A stretch of DNA of 64,000 nucleotides from positions 62,001 to 126,000 of the forward strand of contig NZ_JBBMFK010000010.1 in assembly GCF_040096055.1 (NCBI RefSeq), given 5' to 3'. A model generated the notes under the pieces. It was not told where the DNA came from. It saw nothing but the letters and a program-made list of their open reading frames with translations, and made no database searches. This document shows, one piece after another, positions 51,408 to 59,590 of this stretch; within the stretch, counting starts at the first letter, position 1, and each line of letters starts with the position of its first letter. The position numbers and the translations under genes were made by a program. Source of the stretch: Pseudoflavonifractor intestinihominis (GTDB lineage: Bacteria; Bacillota; Clostridia; Oscillospirales; Oscillospiraceae).

Positions 51408-52346
51408 ATGGCATATTCCCTGCGTGAAATCAACGAACGCATCCGCGCCGACGCCGCCGAGTTCCTGGCCGAGTGCGACCGGAACTTCCAGCGCCGGGTG
51501 GTCTCCGCCGCCGACACCATCGCCAAGCGGGCCAAGGTGAGCCCCATCGTGCTGCTGTCCGGGCCCTCCGGCTCGGGCAAGACCACCACCGCCCTCAAGC
51601 TGGAGGAGGAGCTGGAAAAGCGGGGCATCTCCACCCACACCGTGTCCATGGACAACTACTTCAAGACCATGAACCCCCGCACCGCCCCCAGGACGCCGGA
51701 GGGGGACATCGACTACGAGTCCCCCAAGTGCCTGGACATGGAGCTGCTGGGTGACACCTTCGCCAAGCTGGCCAGGGGGGAGGAGGTCATCATCCCCAAG
51801 TTCGAGTTTGCCCGCCAGATGCGCAACGACGCCCGGGGCACCCCCCTGCGGCTGAAGGAGAACGAGATCGCCATCTTCGAGGGCATCCACGCCCTCAACG
51901 ACGACATCGCCGGCCGCCACCCCCAGGCCACCAAGCTGTACATCTCCGCCCGCAGCAACGTGTGCGACGGGGACAAGGTGGTGTTCAAGGGCACCTGGAT
52001 GCGGCTGACCCGCCGGGCCGTCCGGGACTACAACTTCCGGGGCACCGACATCGCCGCCACCCTGGACATGTGGGCCAACGTCCGCCGGGGGGAGAAGCTG
52101 TACATCTCCCCCTTCAAGAGCAAGGCCGACGTGATCATCGACTCCTCCCTGCGCTACGAGGTGCCCGTCATGAAGCACTACGCCCTGCCCATGCTCCAGG
52201 CCGTGCCGGCGGAGAACCAGCGCCGGGCCGAGCTGCTGGACCTGATCCACGCCTTCGACGCCTTTGAGGCGGTGGGCCCGTCCATGGTGGCCAAGGACTC
52301 CCTGCTGCGGGAGTTCATCGGCGGCGGCAGCTACAAGTACCGCTGA
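51408..52346 (+). CDS. Nucleoside kinase (uridine kinase-like)
   Basis: A P-loop kinase of the phosphoribulokinase/uridine kinase fold, 312 residues. Walker A is LSGPSGSGKTTTALKL near residue 50; the base-site region MDNYFK near residue 82, RLTRRAVRDYNFRG near residue 195, and SPFKSKADVIIDSSL near residue 235 follow. It starts two bases after hemZ, so translation is coupled. The exact nucleoside is not read from the sequence. Confidence 0.9.
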   Translation: MAYSLREINERIRADAAEFLAECDRNFQRRVVSAADTIAKRAKVSPIVLLSGPSGSGKTTTALKLEEELEKRGISTHTVSMDNYFKTMNPRTAPRTPEGDIDYESPKCLDMELLGDTFAKLARGEEVIIPKFEFARQMRNDARGTPLRLKENEIAIFEGIHALNDDIAGRHPQATKLYISARSNVCDGDKVVFKGTWMRLTRRAVRDYNFRGTDIAATLDMWANVRRGEKLYISPFKSKADVIIDSSLRYEVPVMKHYALPMLQAVPAENQRRAELLDLIHAFDAFEAVGPSMVAKDSLLREFIGGGSYKYR

Positions 52347-52423
52347 GCGGCAGCGTTTTCCCGCTGTTTTCTCATAGACCAACCAAAACCATGAAATCTT
52401 TAAGATGAAGGAAGGATTTTCCA

Positions 52424-53245
52424 ATGTCTGAGTGTACGCACGACTGCTCCTCCTGCGGTGAGAACTGCGGGGAGCGCACCGCACCCCAGAGCCTGCTGGC
52501 ACCCGCCAACGCCCTGTCCAAGATCGGCAAGGTCATCGCCGTGGTCAGCGGCAAGGGCGGCGTGGGCAAGAGCCTGGTGACCTCCTCCCTGGCCGTGGCC
52601 ATGCGCCGCCGGGGCAAGAAGGTGGCCATTCTGGACGCCGACATCACCGGCCCCTCCATCCCCACCGCCTTCAACCTCCACGAGCGGGCCACCGGCACCG
52701 ACCTGGGCATCAACCCCGCCGTGTCCGAGACCGGCATCGAGGTCATGAGCCTGAACCTGCTGGTGGAGCACGAGACCGACCCCGTCGTGTGGCGGGGCCC
52801 CGTCATCGCGGGCACGGTCAAGCAGTTCTGGACCGACGTGGTCTGGGGCGACGTGGACTACATGTTCGTGGATATGCCGCCCGGAACCGGCGACGTGCCC
52901 CTGACCGTGTTCCAGTCCCTGCCCGTGGACGGCATCATCGTGGTCACCTCCCCCCAGGACCTGGTGAGCATGATCGTCACCAAGGCGGTGAAGATGGCCG
53001 GCCTGATGGACATCCCCGTGCTGGGCCTGGTGGAGAACTACAGCTACTACAAGTGTCCCGACTGCGGCAAGGAGCACGCCGTCTTCGGCGAGAGCCACAT
53101 CAACCAGGTGGCCCAGGACCTGGGCCTGAAGGTGCTGGCCCGCCTGCCCATCGACCCCGCCGTGGCCGCCGCCTGCGACAAGGGCGAGATCGAGAAGTTC
53201 GAGCCCAACTACCTGACCGGCGTGGCCGAGGCCCTGGACCAGTAA
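52424..53245 (+). CDS. Mrp/NBP35 family ATP-binding protein
   Basis: A 273-residue iron-sulfur carrier ATPase. The N-terminus has cysteines CTHDCSSCGENCG that can bind a cluster; Walker A is VVSGKGGVGKSLVTS near residue 40; the switch aspartate lies in DADITGPSIP; the C-terminal CPDCGK pair near residue 210 is the shared cluster site. It delivers or stores Fe-S clusters, useful for the many Fe-S proteins here (Rnf, XDH, MiaB, HemZ). Confidence 0.93.
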   Translation: MSECTHDCSSCGENCGERTAPQSLLAPANALSKIGKVIAVVSGKGGVGKSLVTSSLAVAMRRRGKKVAILDADITGPSIPTAFNLHERATGTDLGINPAVSETGIEVMSLNLLVEHETDPVVWRGPVIAGTVKQFWTDVVWGDVDYMFVDMPPGTGDVPLTVFQSLPVDGIIVVTSPQDLVSMIVTKAVKMAGLMDIPVLGLVENYSYYKCPDCGKEHAVFGESHINQVAQDLGLKVLARLPIDPAVAAACDKGEIEKFEPNYLTGVAEALDQ

Positions 53246-53300
53246 GTTTTCCACACCGGCGGGGCGTATTGTGGAATATTCCCCGCTCCAACAAAAAACG

Positions 53301-53340
53301 AACGCGCGGCTGTGTGCACAGCCGCGCGTTTTCTTTTTGT
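53301..53340. terminator. Bidirectional terminator
   Basis: AACGCGCGGCTGTG (53301-53314) pairs with CACAGCCGCGCGTT (53317-53330). T-runs follow on both strands (TTTTCTTTTT plus; TTTTTT minus). It ends the Mrp operon and the repair operon that converges on it. Confidence 0.92.
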
Positions 53341-53341
53341 G

Positions 53342-54013
53342 TCAGTCGTAGTAGAACTCCGTCCACCGGCCCCGGTAGGACACGCAGGGCAGGGTGGGGT
53401 GCTTGGTGCCCTTCAGCGCGCCCTTTTTCAGGGCCACCGCGTCCTCCAGGTTTTTCTCCACATAGCTGAAGTCGATGGGGCAGGGGTGGTGGCAGGGCAG
53501 GATGGTCTCCACCTGGCCGGACAGGCCCCGCAGCTCCCGCAGGCTCTCAATATACAGGTCCAGATTCCGGTGGCTGCCGAACATGAAGATGGGGCCGCCC
53601 TTCTGCACCGAGTCCCCGGGCAGCAGCAGCTTCCTCTCCCGGTCAAAAAAGGCCACGCTGCCGTAGGTGTGGCCGGGGATCTCCATGACCTCCAGCCGGT
53701 ACCCGCCGCAGGTGAACACGTCCCCATCCTGGAGGGGGTGGAGGGTCACATCCCCCTCCACCAAGTGCCAGTCCCTGGGATGGAGCCAGCACTCCCGGAA
53801 CTGCCCCAGGCCGCCGGTGTGGTCCCAGTCCCCGTGGGTCAGGACCACCTTCACCGGCTTGTCCGTGATTGCCTTCACCGCCTGGTACACGCCGCTGTCC
53901 GGGAAGCCGGTGTCGATGAGCAGGGCCTCCTCCGGGCCGGTGATGAGGAACTGCCGCACCCGGCCGTCGTCCAGAATATAAAAGTTTTCCCCAAATTTTC
54001 TTGTCTCTGTCAT
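53342..54013 (-). CDS. MBL-fold metallo-hydrolase with HxDxDH motif
   Basis: A 223-residue hydrolase from ATG 54013. The metal motif reads THGDWDHTGG near residue 60, in which the second histidine of HxHxDH is aspartate, then HTYGSVAFF near residue 115 and GDSV near residue 134; CHHPCPID supplies the later histidine. The altered ligand is found in a few MBL groups. Last gene of the repair operon, 32 bases after exonuclease III. Confidence 0.88.
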   Translation of the reverse strand: MTETRKFGENFYILDDGRVRQFLITGPEEALLIDTGFPDSGVYQAVKAITDKPVKVVLTHGDWDHTGGLGQFRECWLHPRDWHLVEGDVTLHPLQDGDVFTCGGYRLEVMEIPGHTYGSVAFFDRERKLLLPGDSVQKGGPIFMFGSHRNLDLYIESLRELRGLSGQVETILPCHHPCPIDFSYVEKNLEDAVALKKGALKGTKHPTLPCVSYRGRWTEFYYD

Positions 54014-54045
54014 GGTTTCGCCCCATTTCCGCCCTGTTCCGGCGG

Positions 54046-54798
54046 TCAGAAAATATCCAGCTCCACCGGGCAGTGGTCGCTGCCCATGATCTCCGGGTGG
54101 ATGACGCTGTCGTTGATCCTGTCCGCAATGGACCTGGAGACGATGAAGTAGTCGATGCGCCACCCCGCGTTCTTCTCCCGGGCGTGGAACATATAGCTCC
54201 ACCAGGAGTAGGCCCCGGTCTTGTCGGGGTACAGGTGGCGGAAGGAGTCCACGAACCCGGCCTCCAGCAGCTGGGTCATCTTGTCGCGCTCCTCGTCGGT
54301 GAAGCCCGCGTTGCCCCGGTTGGACTTGGCGTTCTTCAGATCGATCTCCTGGTGGGCCACGTTCAGGTCCCCGCAGTAGATCACCGGCTTCTTCTTATCC
54401 AGCGCCAGCAGGTATTCCCGCAGGGCGTCCTCCCACTCCATGCGCCAGTCCAGCCGGGTCAGCTCCCGCTGGGCATTGGGCACGTAGCAGTTGACCAGGT
54501 AGAAGTCCTCAAACTCCAGGGTGATGGCCCGGCCCTCCCGGTCGTGCTCCTCCGAGCCGATGCCGTAGGTCACATTCAGGGGCTCCAGCCGGGTGAACAC
54601 TGCCGTGCCCGAATAGCCCTTCTTCTCGGCGCTGTTCCAGTACTGCCTGTAGCCGGGCAGGTCCAGCTCCGCCTGGCCGGGCTGCATCTTGGTCTCCTGG
54701 ATGGAGAACACATCTGCGTCCAGGGCGGCGAAGGACTCCAGAAAGCCCTTGCCCAGGCAGGCCCGCAGGCCGTTTACGTTCCACGATACCAGTTTCAA
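54046..54798 (-). CDS. xth: Exodeoxyribonuclease III (AP endonuclease)
   Basis: A 250-residue Mg-dependent endonuclease of the ExoA/Xth family. Motifs: MKLVSWNVNGLRA at the start, FSIQETKMQ near residue 34, WRIDYFIVS near residue 218 and GSDHCPVELDI at the end. It incises DNA at abasic sites. Its start overlaps the DUF6440 gene by 4 bases. Confidence 0.97.
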   Translation of the reverse strand: MKLVSWNVNGLRACLGKGFLESFAALDADVFSIQETKMQPGQAELDLPGYRQYWNSAEKKGYSGTAVFTRLEPLNVTYGIGSEEHDREGRAITLEFEDFYLVNCYVPNAQRELTRLDWRMEWEDALREYLLALDKKKPVIYCGDLNVAHQEIDLKNAKSNRGNAGFTDEERDKMTQLLEAGFVDSFRHLYPDKTGAYSWWSYMFHAREKNAGWRIDYFIVSRSIADRINDSVIHPEIMGSDHCPVELDIF

Positions 54799-55007
54799 TC
54801 CAAATCCTCCAGAGGCTGCGCGCTGTCCCAGATCACCGGCTTGCCGTCCCGGTCCAGCAGGGGCGTGAGACCGCCGCCGTACCCGTTGACCACCTGGAGA
54901 TAGAGCACGCCGGTAAAAGTGTCCACCAGAATGACGGTCTCCATCATCATGCCGCCCGCCGGGGCCTCTCGGTGGACCACCTGGAAGCGCTTGTCCTTTT
55001 TCGCCAT
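54795..55007 (-). CDS. DUF6440 family protein
   Basis: A 70-residue protein starting at ATG 55007. The conserved pattern KRFQVV...TVILVDTFTGVLYLQV and GGLTPLLDRDGKPV is the DUF6440 signature. It has no signal peptide. The family is widespread and of unknown role. Translation is coupled to exonuclease III by a 4-base overlap. Confidence 0.85.
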   Translation of the reverse strand: MAKKDKRFQVVHREAPAGGMMMETVILVDTFTGVLYLQVVNGYGGGLTPLLDRDGKPVIWDSAQPLEDLD

Positions 55008-55011
55008 ATGC

Positions 55012-55236
55012 TCAGTCCTCTCCCGCCACAATGGCCCGGAGGAACCGGCCCATCAGGGGCACGTAGGTCACGCAGAACACCAGCCCCGCCAGCAGACCGG
55101 CGCCCTTCCTGTGCTTTTTTGCGGCGCCCAGGCCGATGAGCACCCCCAGGGCGCCCACACACAGCTTGAGCAGGGCCACATCAGTCAGTTCCATCTTCTT
55201 CAGGTACAGGTTTCCCGCCGCGATCAGGTTCTTCAT
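55012..55236 (-). CDS. Small membrane protein
   Basis: A 74-residue protein with one or two hydrophobic helices (LKLCVGALGVLIGLGA and LLAGLVFCVTYVPLM). It belongs to a small group sometimes mislabelled as phosphate ABC permeases. Five bases separate it from DUF6440 and three from MGMT, so the operon is tight. Confidence 0.75.
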   Translation of the reverse strand: MKNLIAAGNLYLKKMELTDVALLKLCVGALGVLIGLGAAKKHRKGAGLLAGLVFCVTYVPLMGRFLRAIVAGED

Positions 55237-55239
55237 GGC

Positions 55240-55716
55240 TCAGTTCTCCTTTCCTTCCACTGTCCCGGCCTCCAGCCGGAGCAGGCGTGCCTTCAGGTCC
55301 AGCCCGCCGGCGTAGCCGGTCAGGCTGCCGTTTGCCCCCACCACCCGGTGGCAGGGGATGATAATGGGGATGGGGTTGCGGTGGTTGGCCTGCCCCACCG
55401 CCCGGACGGCCCTGGGCCGCCCTACCGCTTCCGCAATGTCCCGGTAGGTCCTGGTCTCCCCGCAGGGGATGGCCTCCAGGGCATGCCAAACGGCTCTGTA
55501 AAACTCCGTGCCCACCGGGGCCAGGGGCAGGTCAAAGCCCCGCCGCTGGCCGGCCAGATACTCCAGCACCTGCCGCTTTCCCTCGGAGAGCAGGGGCGTC
55601 TCGTGGCAGGCGATCCGGGGTACAGGCGCCCCTGGCAGCAGCAGCCGCACAATGGCGCCGTCCTCCTCTTCCAGTCCCAGGGTGCCCACAGGGGTGTCGA
55701 ACAGGATCAGATCCAA
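55240..55716 (-). CDS. ogt: Methylated-DNA--protein-cysteine methyltransferase
   Basis: Removes alkyl groups from O6-guanine to its own cysteine. The active site is IPCHRVVG near residue 118, and the DNA-binding region GETRTYRDIAEAVGRP lies near residue 88. The likely start is TTG 55716, 9 bases behind GGAGAGGAG, giving 158 residues; ATG 55752 would be almost at the transcription start. It heads an operon of DNA-repair genes. Confidence 0.93.
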   Translation of the reverse strand: MDLILFDTPVGTLGLEEEDGAIVRLLLPGAPVPRIACHETPLLSEGKRQVLEYLAGQRRGFDLPLAPVGTEFYRAVWHALEAIPCGETRTYRDIAEAVGRPRAVRAVGQANHRNPIPIIIPCHRVVGANGSLTGYAGGLDLKARLLRLEAGTVEGKEN

Positions 55717-55763
55717 TGGCCCACACTCCTCTCCGCCGCGGGACCGCGGCATATCCGGCTCAT

Positions 55764-55793
55764 ATTATACCACAGCCATCCCGGCCCAGTAAA
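55764..55793 (-). promoter_or_regulatory. Promoter of the repair operon
   Basis: TTTACT (55788-55793), an 18-bp spacer and a perfect TATAAT (55764-55769) on the minus strand. No LexA-like box. Confidence 0.68.
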
Positions 55794-55931
55794 TCACCCC
55801 CTGGAATTTCCACGGACCTCCCGCCGGGGCCAGGCTCTCCCCCGAAGAGATTCCCCATTTTCTTTATGCACTCTGCATAATTTTTTGCTTCGGTTTCGCC
55901 GTATTATGGACCAATGTTTCAGTTTTAGAAA

Positions 55932-55960
55932 TTGACTTTTCACCACTTCGGGCGCATACT
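55932..55960 (+). promoter_or_regulatory. Promoter of the esterase gene
   Basis: TTGACT (55932-55937), a 17-bp spacer and CATACT (55955-55960). The leader of about 130 bases is GC-rich and could fold, but no known riboswitch core is seen. Confidence 0.58.
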
Positions 55961-56094
55961 GAAACAAGAGCAGCAGACGGGGACGCCCGATCTGCCGCAG
56001 CACGGCAGCCTCCGCCCCCGGACGCGGGCCCATCGGGAGGGCGCTGGCAAGAAAGGAACGAACCACCTGTCCGTCTGGAAAAGGAGAATATAGA

Positions 56095-57096
56095 ATGAAA
56101 TACAACAAGATCTCCGCTCTTTTGCTGGCCGCCGCTCTGATGGTTGGTACCGCCGGCTGCACCCAGCAGCCCTCCGCCGACACCACCAGCCCCTCTCCCT
56201 CGACCACGGTAACTCAGTCCGTCCAGCCCAGCACCACCCCCAGCGCCACCCCCAGCACCACCCCCAGCGCTGAGCCCGAGGAGGAGTACGCCAGCTACTG
56301 CCTGGCCCCCACCCTCTACTCCGAGACCCTGAAGCTGGACTGGAACTACACCATTTATCTGCCCCGCGGCTATGACGACCCCGCCAACGCCGACAAGACC
56401 TACCCGGTCATCTACCTGCTCCACGGTGCCTTCGGCAACCACCGCAACCTGGTGGAGCGGTTCTCTACCCCTGAGATCATGGACAGCCTGATCGAGAGCG
56501 GCCAGATGCCCGAGGCCATTGTGGTGTTCCCCGACGGCTTCAACTCCTACTACATCGACGGCCCCGCTCTGGACATGGAGTCCGCCTTTATCAACGACCT
56601 GTTCCCCACCATTGAGTCCCTCTACCGGGCCGACACCTCCAAGGAGGGCCGGATCATCGGCGGCATCTCCATGGGCGGCTACGGCGCGGCCCGCTTCGCC
56701 CTGAAGTATCCCGAGCTCTTCTCCGCCGCCCTGCTGATCTCCCCCGCCGTGTGGGCCCAGCCCACCGAGGGCAACGACCTGTACGACAACTGGCACGTGT
56801 TCCCCGAGGGCGACGCCAACTTCTCCCAGAGCGTGTGGGAGTCCTTCTACCCCACCTCCTACCTGGAGGACTACACCGCCAAGAACAGCCCCGTGTCCTT
56901 CTACGTCATCAGCGGCGACGCGGACACCACCGTGGACATCTCCGAGGTGCAGAACTTCTATGACCAGCTCCTCACCGTGGCCCCCGATGCCCAGCTCTCT
57001 GTGGAGCCCGACGGCGTCCACGCCTGGACCTTCTGGGAGCCCGCCACCACCAAGGCCCTCCAGTTCGCCGGCTCTGTGCTCCAGGGCCAGGAGTAA
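56095..57096 (+). CDS. Esterase-family lipoprotein (alpha/beta hydrolase)
   Basis: A 333-residue protein with a lipoprotein signal (LMVGTAGC, Cys about residue 21) and a Thr/Pro/Ser-rich linker to residue 62. The catalytic domain is of the esterase D/tributyrin esterase type: VIYLLHGAFGN near residue 105, GISMGGYGAARFA with the nucleophilic serine near residue 200, the aspartate in ISGDADTTV near residue 275, and the histidine in GVHAW near residue 310. It probably acts on a carbohydrate- or lipid-linked ester at the cell surface. Confidence 0.92.
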   Translation: MKYNKISALLLAAALMVGTAGCTQQPSADTTSPSPSTTVTQSVQPSTTPSATPSTTPSAEPEEEYASYCLAPTLYSETLKLDWNYTIYLPRGYDDPANADKTYPVIYLLHGAFGNHRNLVERFSTPEIMDSLIESGQMPEAIVVFPDGFNSYYIDGPALDMESAFINDLFPTIESLYRADTSKEGRIIGGISMGGYGAARFALKYPELFSAALLISPAVWAQPTEGNDLYDNWHVFPEGDANFSQSVWESFYPTSYLEDYTAKNSPVSFYVISGDADTTVDISEVQNFYDQLLTVAPDAQLSVEPDGVHAWTFWEPATTKALQFAGSVLQGQE

Positions 57097-57112
57097 GCGG
57101 CCCATATCACGC

Positions 57113-57155
57113 AAAAAAAGCAGCCCCGCTGTCCGTAATCCGGACAGCGGGGCTG
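57113..57155 (-). terminator. Terminator of lexA
   Basis: CAGCCCCGCTGTCCG (57121-57135) pairs with its complement (57141-57155), followed on the minus strand by seven T residues. Confidence 0.93.
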
Positions 57156-57168
57156 TCTGCTGTTCTGC

Positions 57169-57786
57169 TCAGTATTTGCGCACCACCGCTACCACCTTGC
57201 CCAGAATCTCGGCCCCTGCGCCGTCAATGGGCTGGTAGTCCGGGTTCTCGGGCATAAGCCAGGGGTGGCCGTCCTTCCAGCGGAGAGTCTTGACCGTGGC
57301 CTCGTCCTCAAAGAGGGCCACCACGATCTCGCCGCTGTGGGCCTCGGGCTGGCGGTGGACCACCACCAGGTCTCCGGGCAGGATGCCCGCCCCCAGCATG
57401 GACTCCCCCCGCACCTTCAGGGCGAAGTGCTCCCCGGCCAGTCCGCCGGTGTCAAAGGTCAGGTAGTCCTCGATGCACTCCTCCGCCAGGATGGGGGACC
57501 CGGCGGCCACGTTGCCCACCACGGGTATCCGGTTGGCGCTGGGGTGCTCCTCCTCGGCGATGGCACGTCCGGTGGAGCCGCTGACCGTGATGGCCCGGGT
57601 CTTGCCCTCGGCCTTGATGATGAGCCCCTTCTCCTCCAGCCCCTTCAGGTGGAAGTGGACCGTGGAGGGGGACTTGAGCCCCACCGCCTCGCCGATCTCC
57701 CGGACAGAGGGGGGGTAGCCGTGGTCGGCCTGGAAAGACACGATATAGTCGTAGATCTGCTGCTGCTTGGGAGAGAGTACCCTCAT
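57169..57786 (-). CDS. lexA: LexA repressor
   Basis: The SOS repressor, 205 residues. The N-terminal winged helix-turn-helix reads PPSVREIGEAVGLKSPSTVHFHL; the self-cleavage site is the Ala-Gly pair in NVAAGSPIL near residue 93; the catalytic serine is in RGESMLGAGI near residue 128 and the lysine in ATVKTLRW near residue 166. DNA damage triggers autocleavage and derepression. Its own promoter carries a candidate LexA box; a matching one lies at the radical-SAM gene. Confidence 0.97.
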   Translation of the reverse strand: MRVLSPKQQQIYDYIVSFQADHGYPPSVREIGEAVGLKSPSTVHFHLKGLEEKGLIIKAEGKTRAITVSGSTGRAIAEEEHPSANRIPVVGNVAAGSPILAEECIEDYLTFDTGGLAGEHFALKVRGESMLGAGILPGDLVVVHRQPEAHSGEIVVALFEDEATVKTLRWKDGHPWLMPENPDYQPIDGAGAEILGKVVAVVRKY

Positions 57787-57881
57787 TGCGAGCCCTCCTT
57801 GTCTGCTCTGCCGGCGGCAGAGGGCGCGGCCCCATAAAGGGGACTGTACGCCCTTGTTTTCTCTCGGTCTCGGTGTACGCT

Positions 57882-57921
57882 ATTATATCACATGCTCAGG
57901 CAAAACGCAAACATTCGTTCT
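57882..57921 (-). promoter_or_regulatory. lexA promoter with a candidate LexA box
   Basis: TTGCGT (57905-57910), a 17-bp spacer and TATAAT (57882-57887) on the minus strand. The box CAAACATTCGTTCT (plus-strand reading, 57908-57921) overlaps the upstream side of the -35. It shares 12 of 14 bases with the box at 641-654. Confidence 0.75.
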
Positions 57922-57957
57922 AAAATCCCGCCATTTTTCTTTTCTCCTCCCGCAGGA

Positions 57958-57991
57958 ACAAAAATGGGCGCGGCGAATGCTCGCCGCGCCC
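57958..57991 (-). terminator. Terminator of the HtrA protease gene
   Basis: GGGCGCGGCGA (57966-57976) pairs with TCGCCGCGCCC (57981-57991), then a TTTT run on the minus strand. Confidence 0.88.
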
Positions 57992-58030
57992 TTGTGGACG
58001 GTCTGTGAAATGAAGTTGTACGCTCAGGCC

Positions 58031-59374
58031 TTACCAGCCGAAGGGCCAATAGCCGCCGCCGTAGCTGTTGCCATACTGCTGGCCGTACTGCTGGCTCTGC
58101 TGGTTCTGCTCCTGCTCGATCTGCTCCTGGAGCTCCTGAGAGGCCTGCACCCGCTCGTCGGTGCGCTCATCGAAGGTGATGGTCAGGGTCTGGGTCTGGC
58201 CGGAGCGGCTCACCGTCAGCGTGGCGGTGTCGCCGGCGCGGTACTCGGACAGGGCGTTCTGCAGGTCATCGGAAGAGGTGATGTCGGTGTCGTCCAGCTT
58301 GGTGATGATGTCGCCCTCCTGGAGGCCGGCCTTGGCCGCACAGGAGTCGTCCACCACGCCCAGGACATAGGCACCGGCAGGGGTGCCGTACCGCTGGGCC
58401 TCGCCGCTGACGCTGGTGTTGATGATGCCCATGTAGGGCTTGCCGGTGACGTAGCCGTACTGCATGATGTCGGTAATCATGTTCCACACGTTGTCAATGG
58501 GGATGGCGAAGCCCACGCCCTCCACAGAGGCCTCGGAGGAGTCGCCGTTGTTGGACAGCTTGGCGGACACGATGCCCACCACCTGGCCGTACTGGTCAAA
58601 CAGGGGGCCGCCGGAGTTGCCAGAGTTGATGGCCGTATCGGTCTGGATGTAGTTCATACGGCGGCCGTCGCTCATGGTCACGTTCCGGTCCAGGGCGGAC
58701 ACATAGCCGCCGGTGAGGGAGAAGGTCAGCTCGCCCAGGGGGTTGCCGATGGCGTAGACCTGATCGCCCACCACCAGGCTGTCGCTGCTGCCGATGACCA
58801 CGGTGGACAGCCCGGTGGCGTCCACCTTCAGCACGGCGATGTCGTTCTCCTCGTCGCCGCCCACCAGGGTGGCGTCGTAGCTCTTGCCGTCCACCAGGGT
58901 GACGGTGATCTTGCTGGCGTCCTCAATGACGTGGTAGTTGGTGACGATGTAGCCGTCCTGGGTGATGATGAAACCGGAGCCGGAGGCGGCGGTCTGGACC
59001 ACCTGTCCGTAGACGTTGGTGTTGATCTCGGTGGTGATGCCCACGGCGGCGTTGACATAGGTGGCGTAGATCTGCGCGGCGGTCAGGGGCTCCTTGGTGG
59101 TCACGTTGGAAACATTGACCACCGTGGGGGCGTGGTCGCCCTGGTAGACGGTGGTGGAGCCCTTCACGCCGCCGGTGAGGGCCATGACCCCGGCGCCTGC
59201 GCCGCCGCCCAGCAGGGCGCACACCAGACACAGGGCGGTCACCTTGGGCCATACCCGCTTCTTCTTTTTGGTGGGACGGACTTCGTCCTCAATATGATAA
59301 GAGGTCGCCTCGAAAGTCTGCTGGGGCTGCTGCTCCTCGGGGCGGTTTTCAGGATTGAATTCACTGTAGTACAT
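58031..59374 (-). CDS. HtrA/DegP-type trypsin-like serine protease
   Basis: A 447-residue membrane-anchored protease from ATG 59374 (behind AAGGAG). A cytoplasmic lead of about 40 residues ends in the basic TKKKKRVWPK stretch before a membrane helix. The catalytic triad is His in VTNYHVIEDA, Asp in ENDIAVLKV and Ser in INSGNSGGPLF; one PDZ domain follows near residues 310-400. The C-terminus is unusual, a Gln/Gly/Tyr-rich tail (QEQNQQSQQYGQQYGNS and more). It acts in envelope stress protection. Confidence 0.95.
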   Translation of the reverse strand: MYYSEFNPENRPEEQQPQQTFEATSYHIEDEVRPTKKKKRVWPKVTALCLVCALLGGGAGAGVMALTGGVKGSTTVYQGDHAPTVVNVSNVTTKEPLTAAQIYATYVNAAVGITTEINTNVYGQVVQTAASGSGFIITQDGYIVTNYHVIEDASKITVTLVDGKSYDATLVGGDEENDIAVLKVDATGLSTVVIGSSDSLVVGDQVYAIGNPLGELTFSLTGGYVSALDRNVTMSDGRRMNYIQTDTAINSGNSGGPLFDQYGQVVGIVSAKLSNNGDSSEASVEGVGFAIPIDNVWNMITDIMQYGYVTGKPYMGIINTSVSGEAQRYGTPAGAYVLGVVDDSCAAKAGLQEGDIITKLDDTDITSSDDLQNALSEYRAGDTATLTVSRSGQTQTLTITFDERTDERVQASQELQEQIEQEQNQQSQQYGQQYGNSYGGGYWPFGW

Positions 59375-59590
59375 ATCTGTCGCTCCTTCTATCACGAGAT
59401 ACTCTCTCGGCGGGTTCCTGGCCCGTTTCCTTTTTACGGGACTAAGCATAACCGGAATTTATGTCCAAAGCGTGAAGAAAGATAAAATGAAATTTGAACT
59501 TTCGCCGGGTGCCGTAATATTTTTCCCCGGAGGGAGGGGTTTTTCCGTTTCAGTCTTAAAAAAGTTTAAGAAATATGCTCTATTTGTGCT

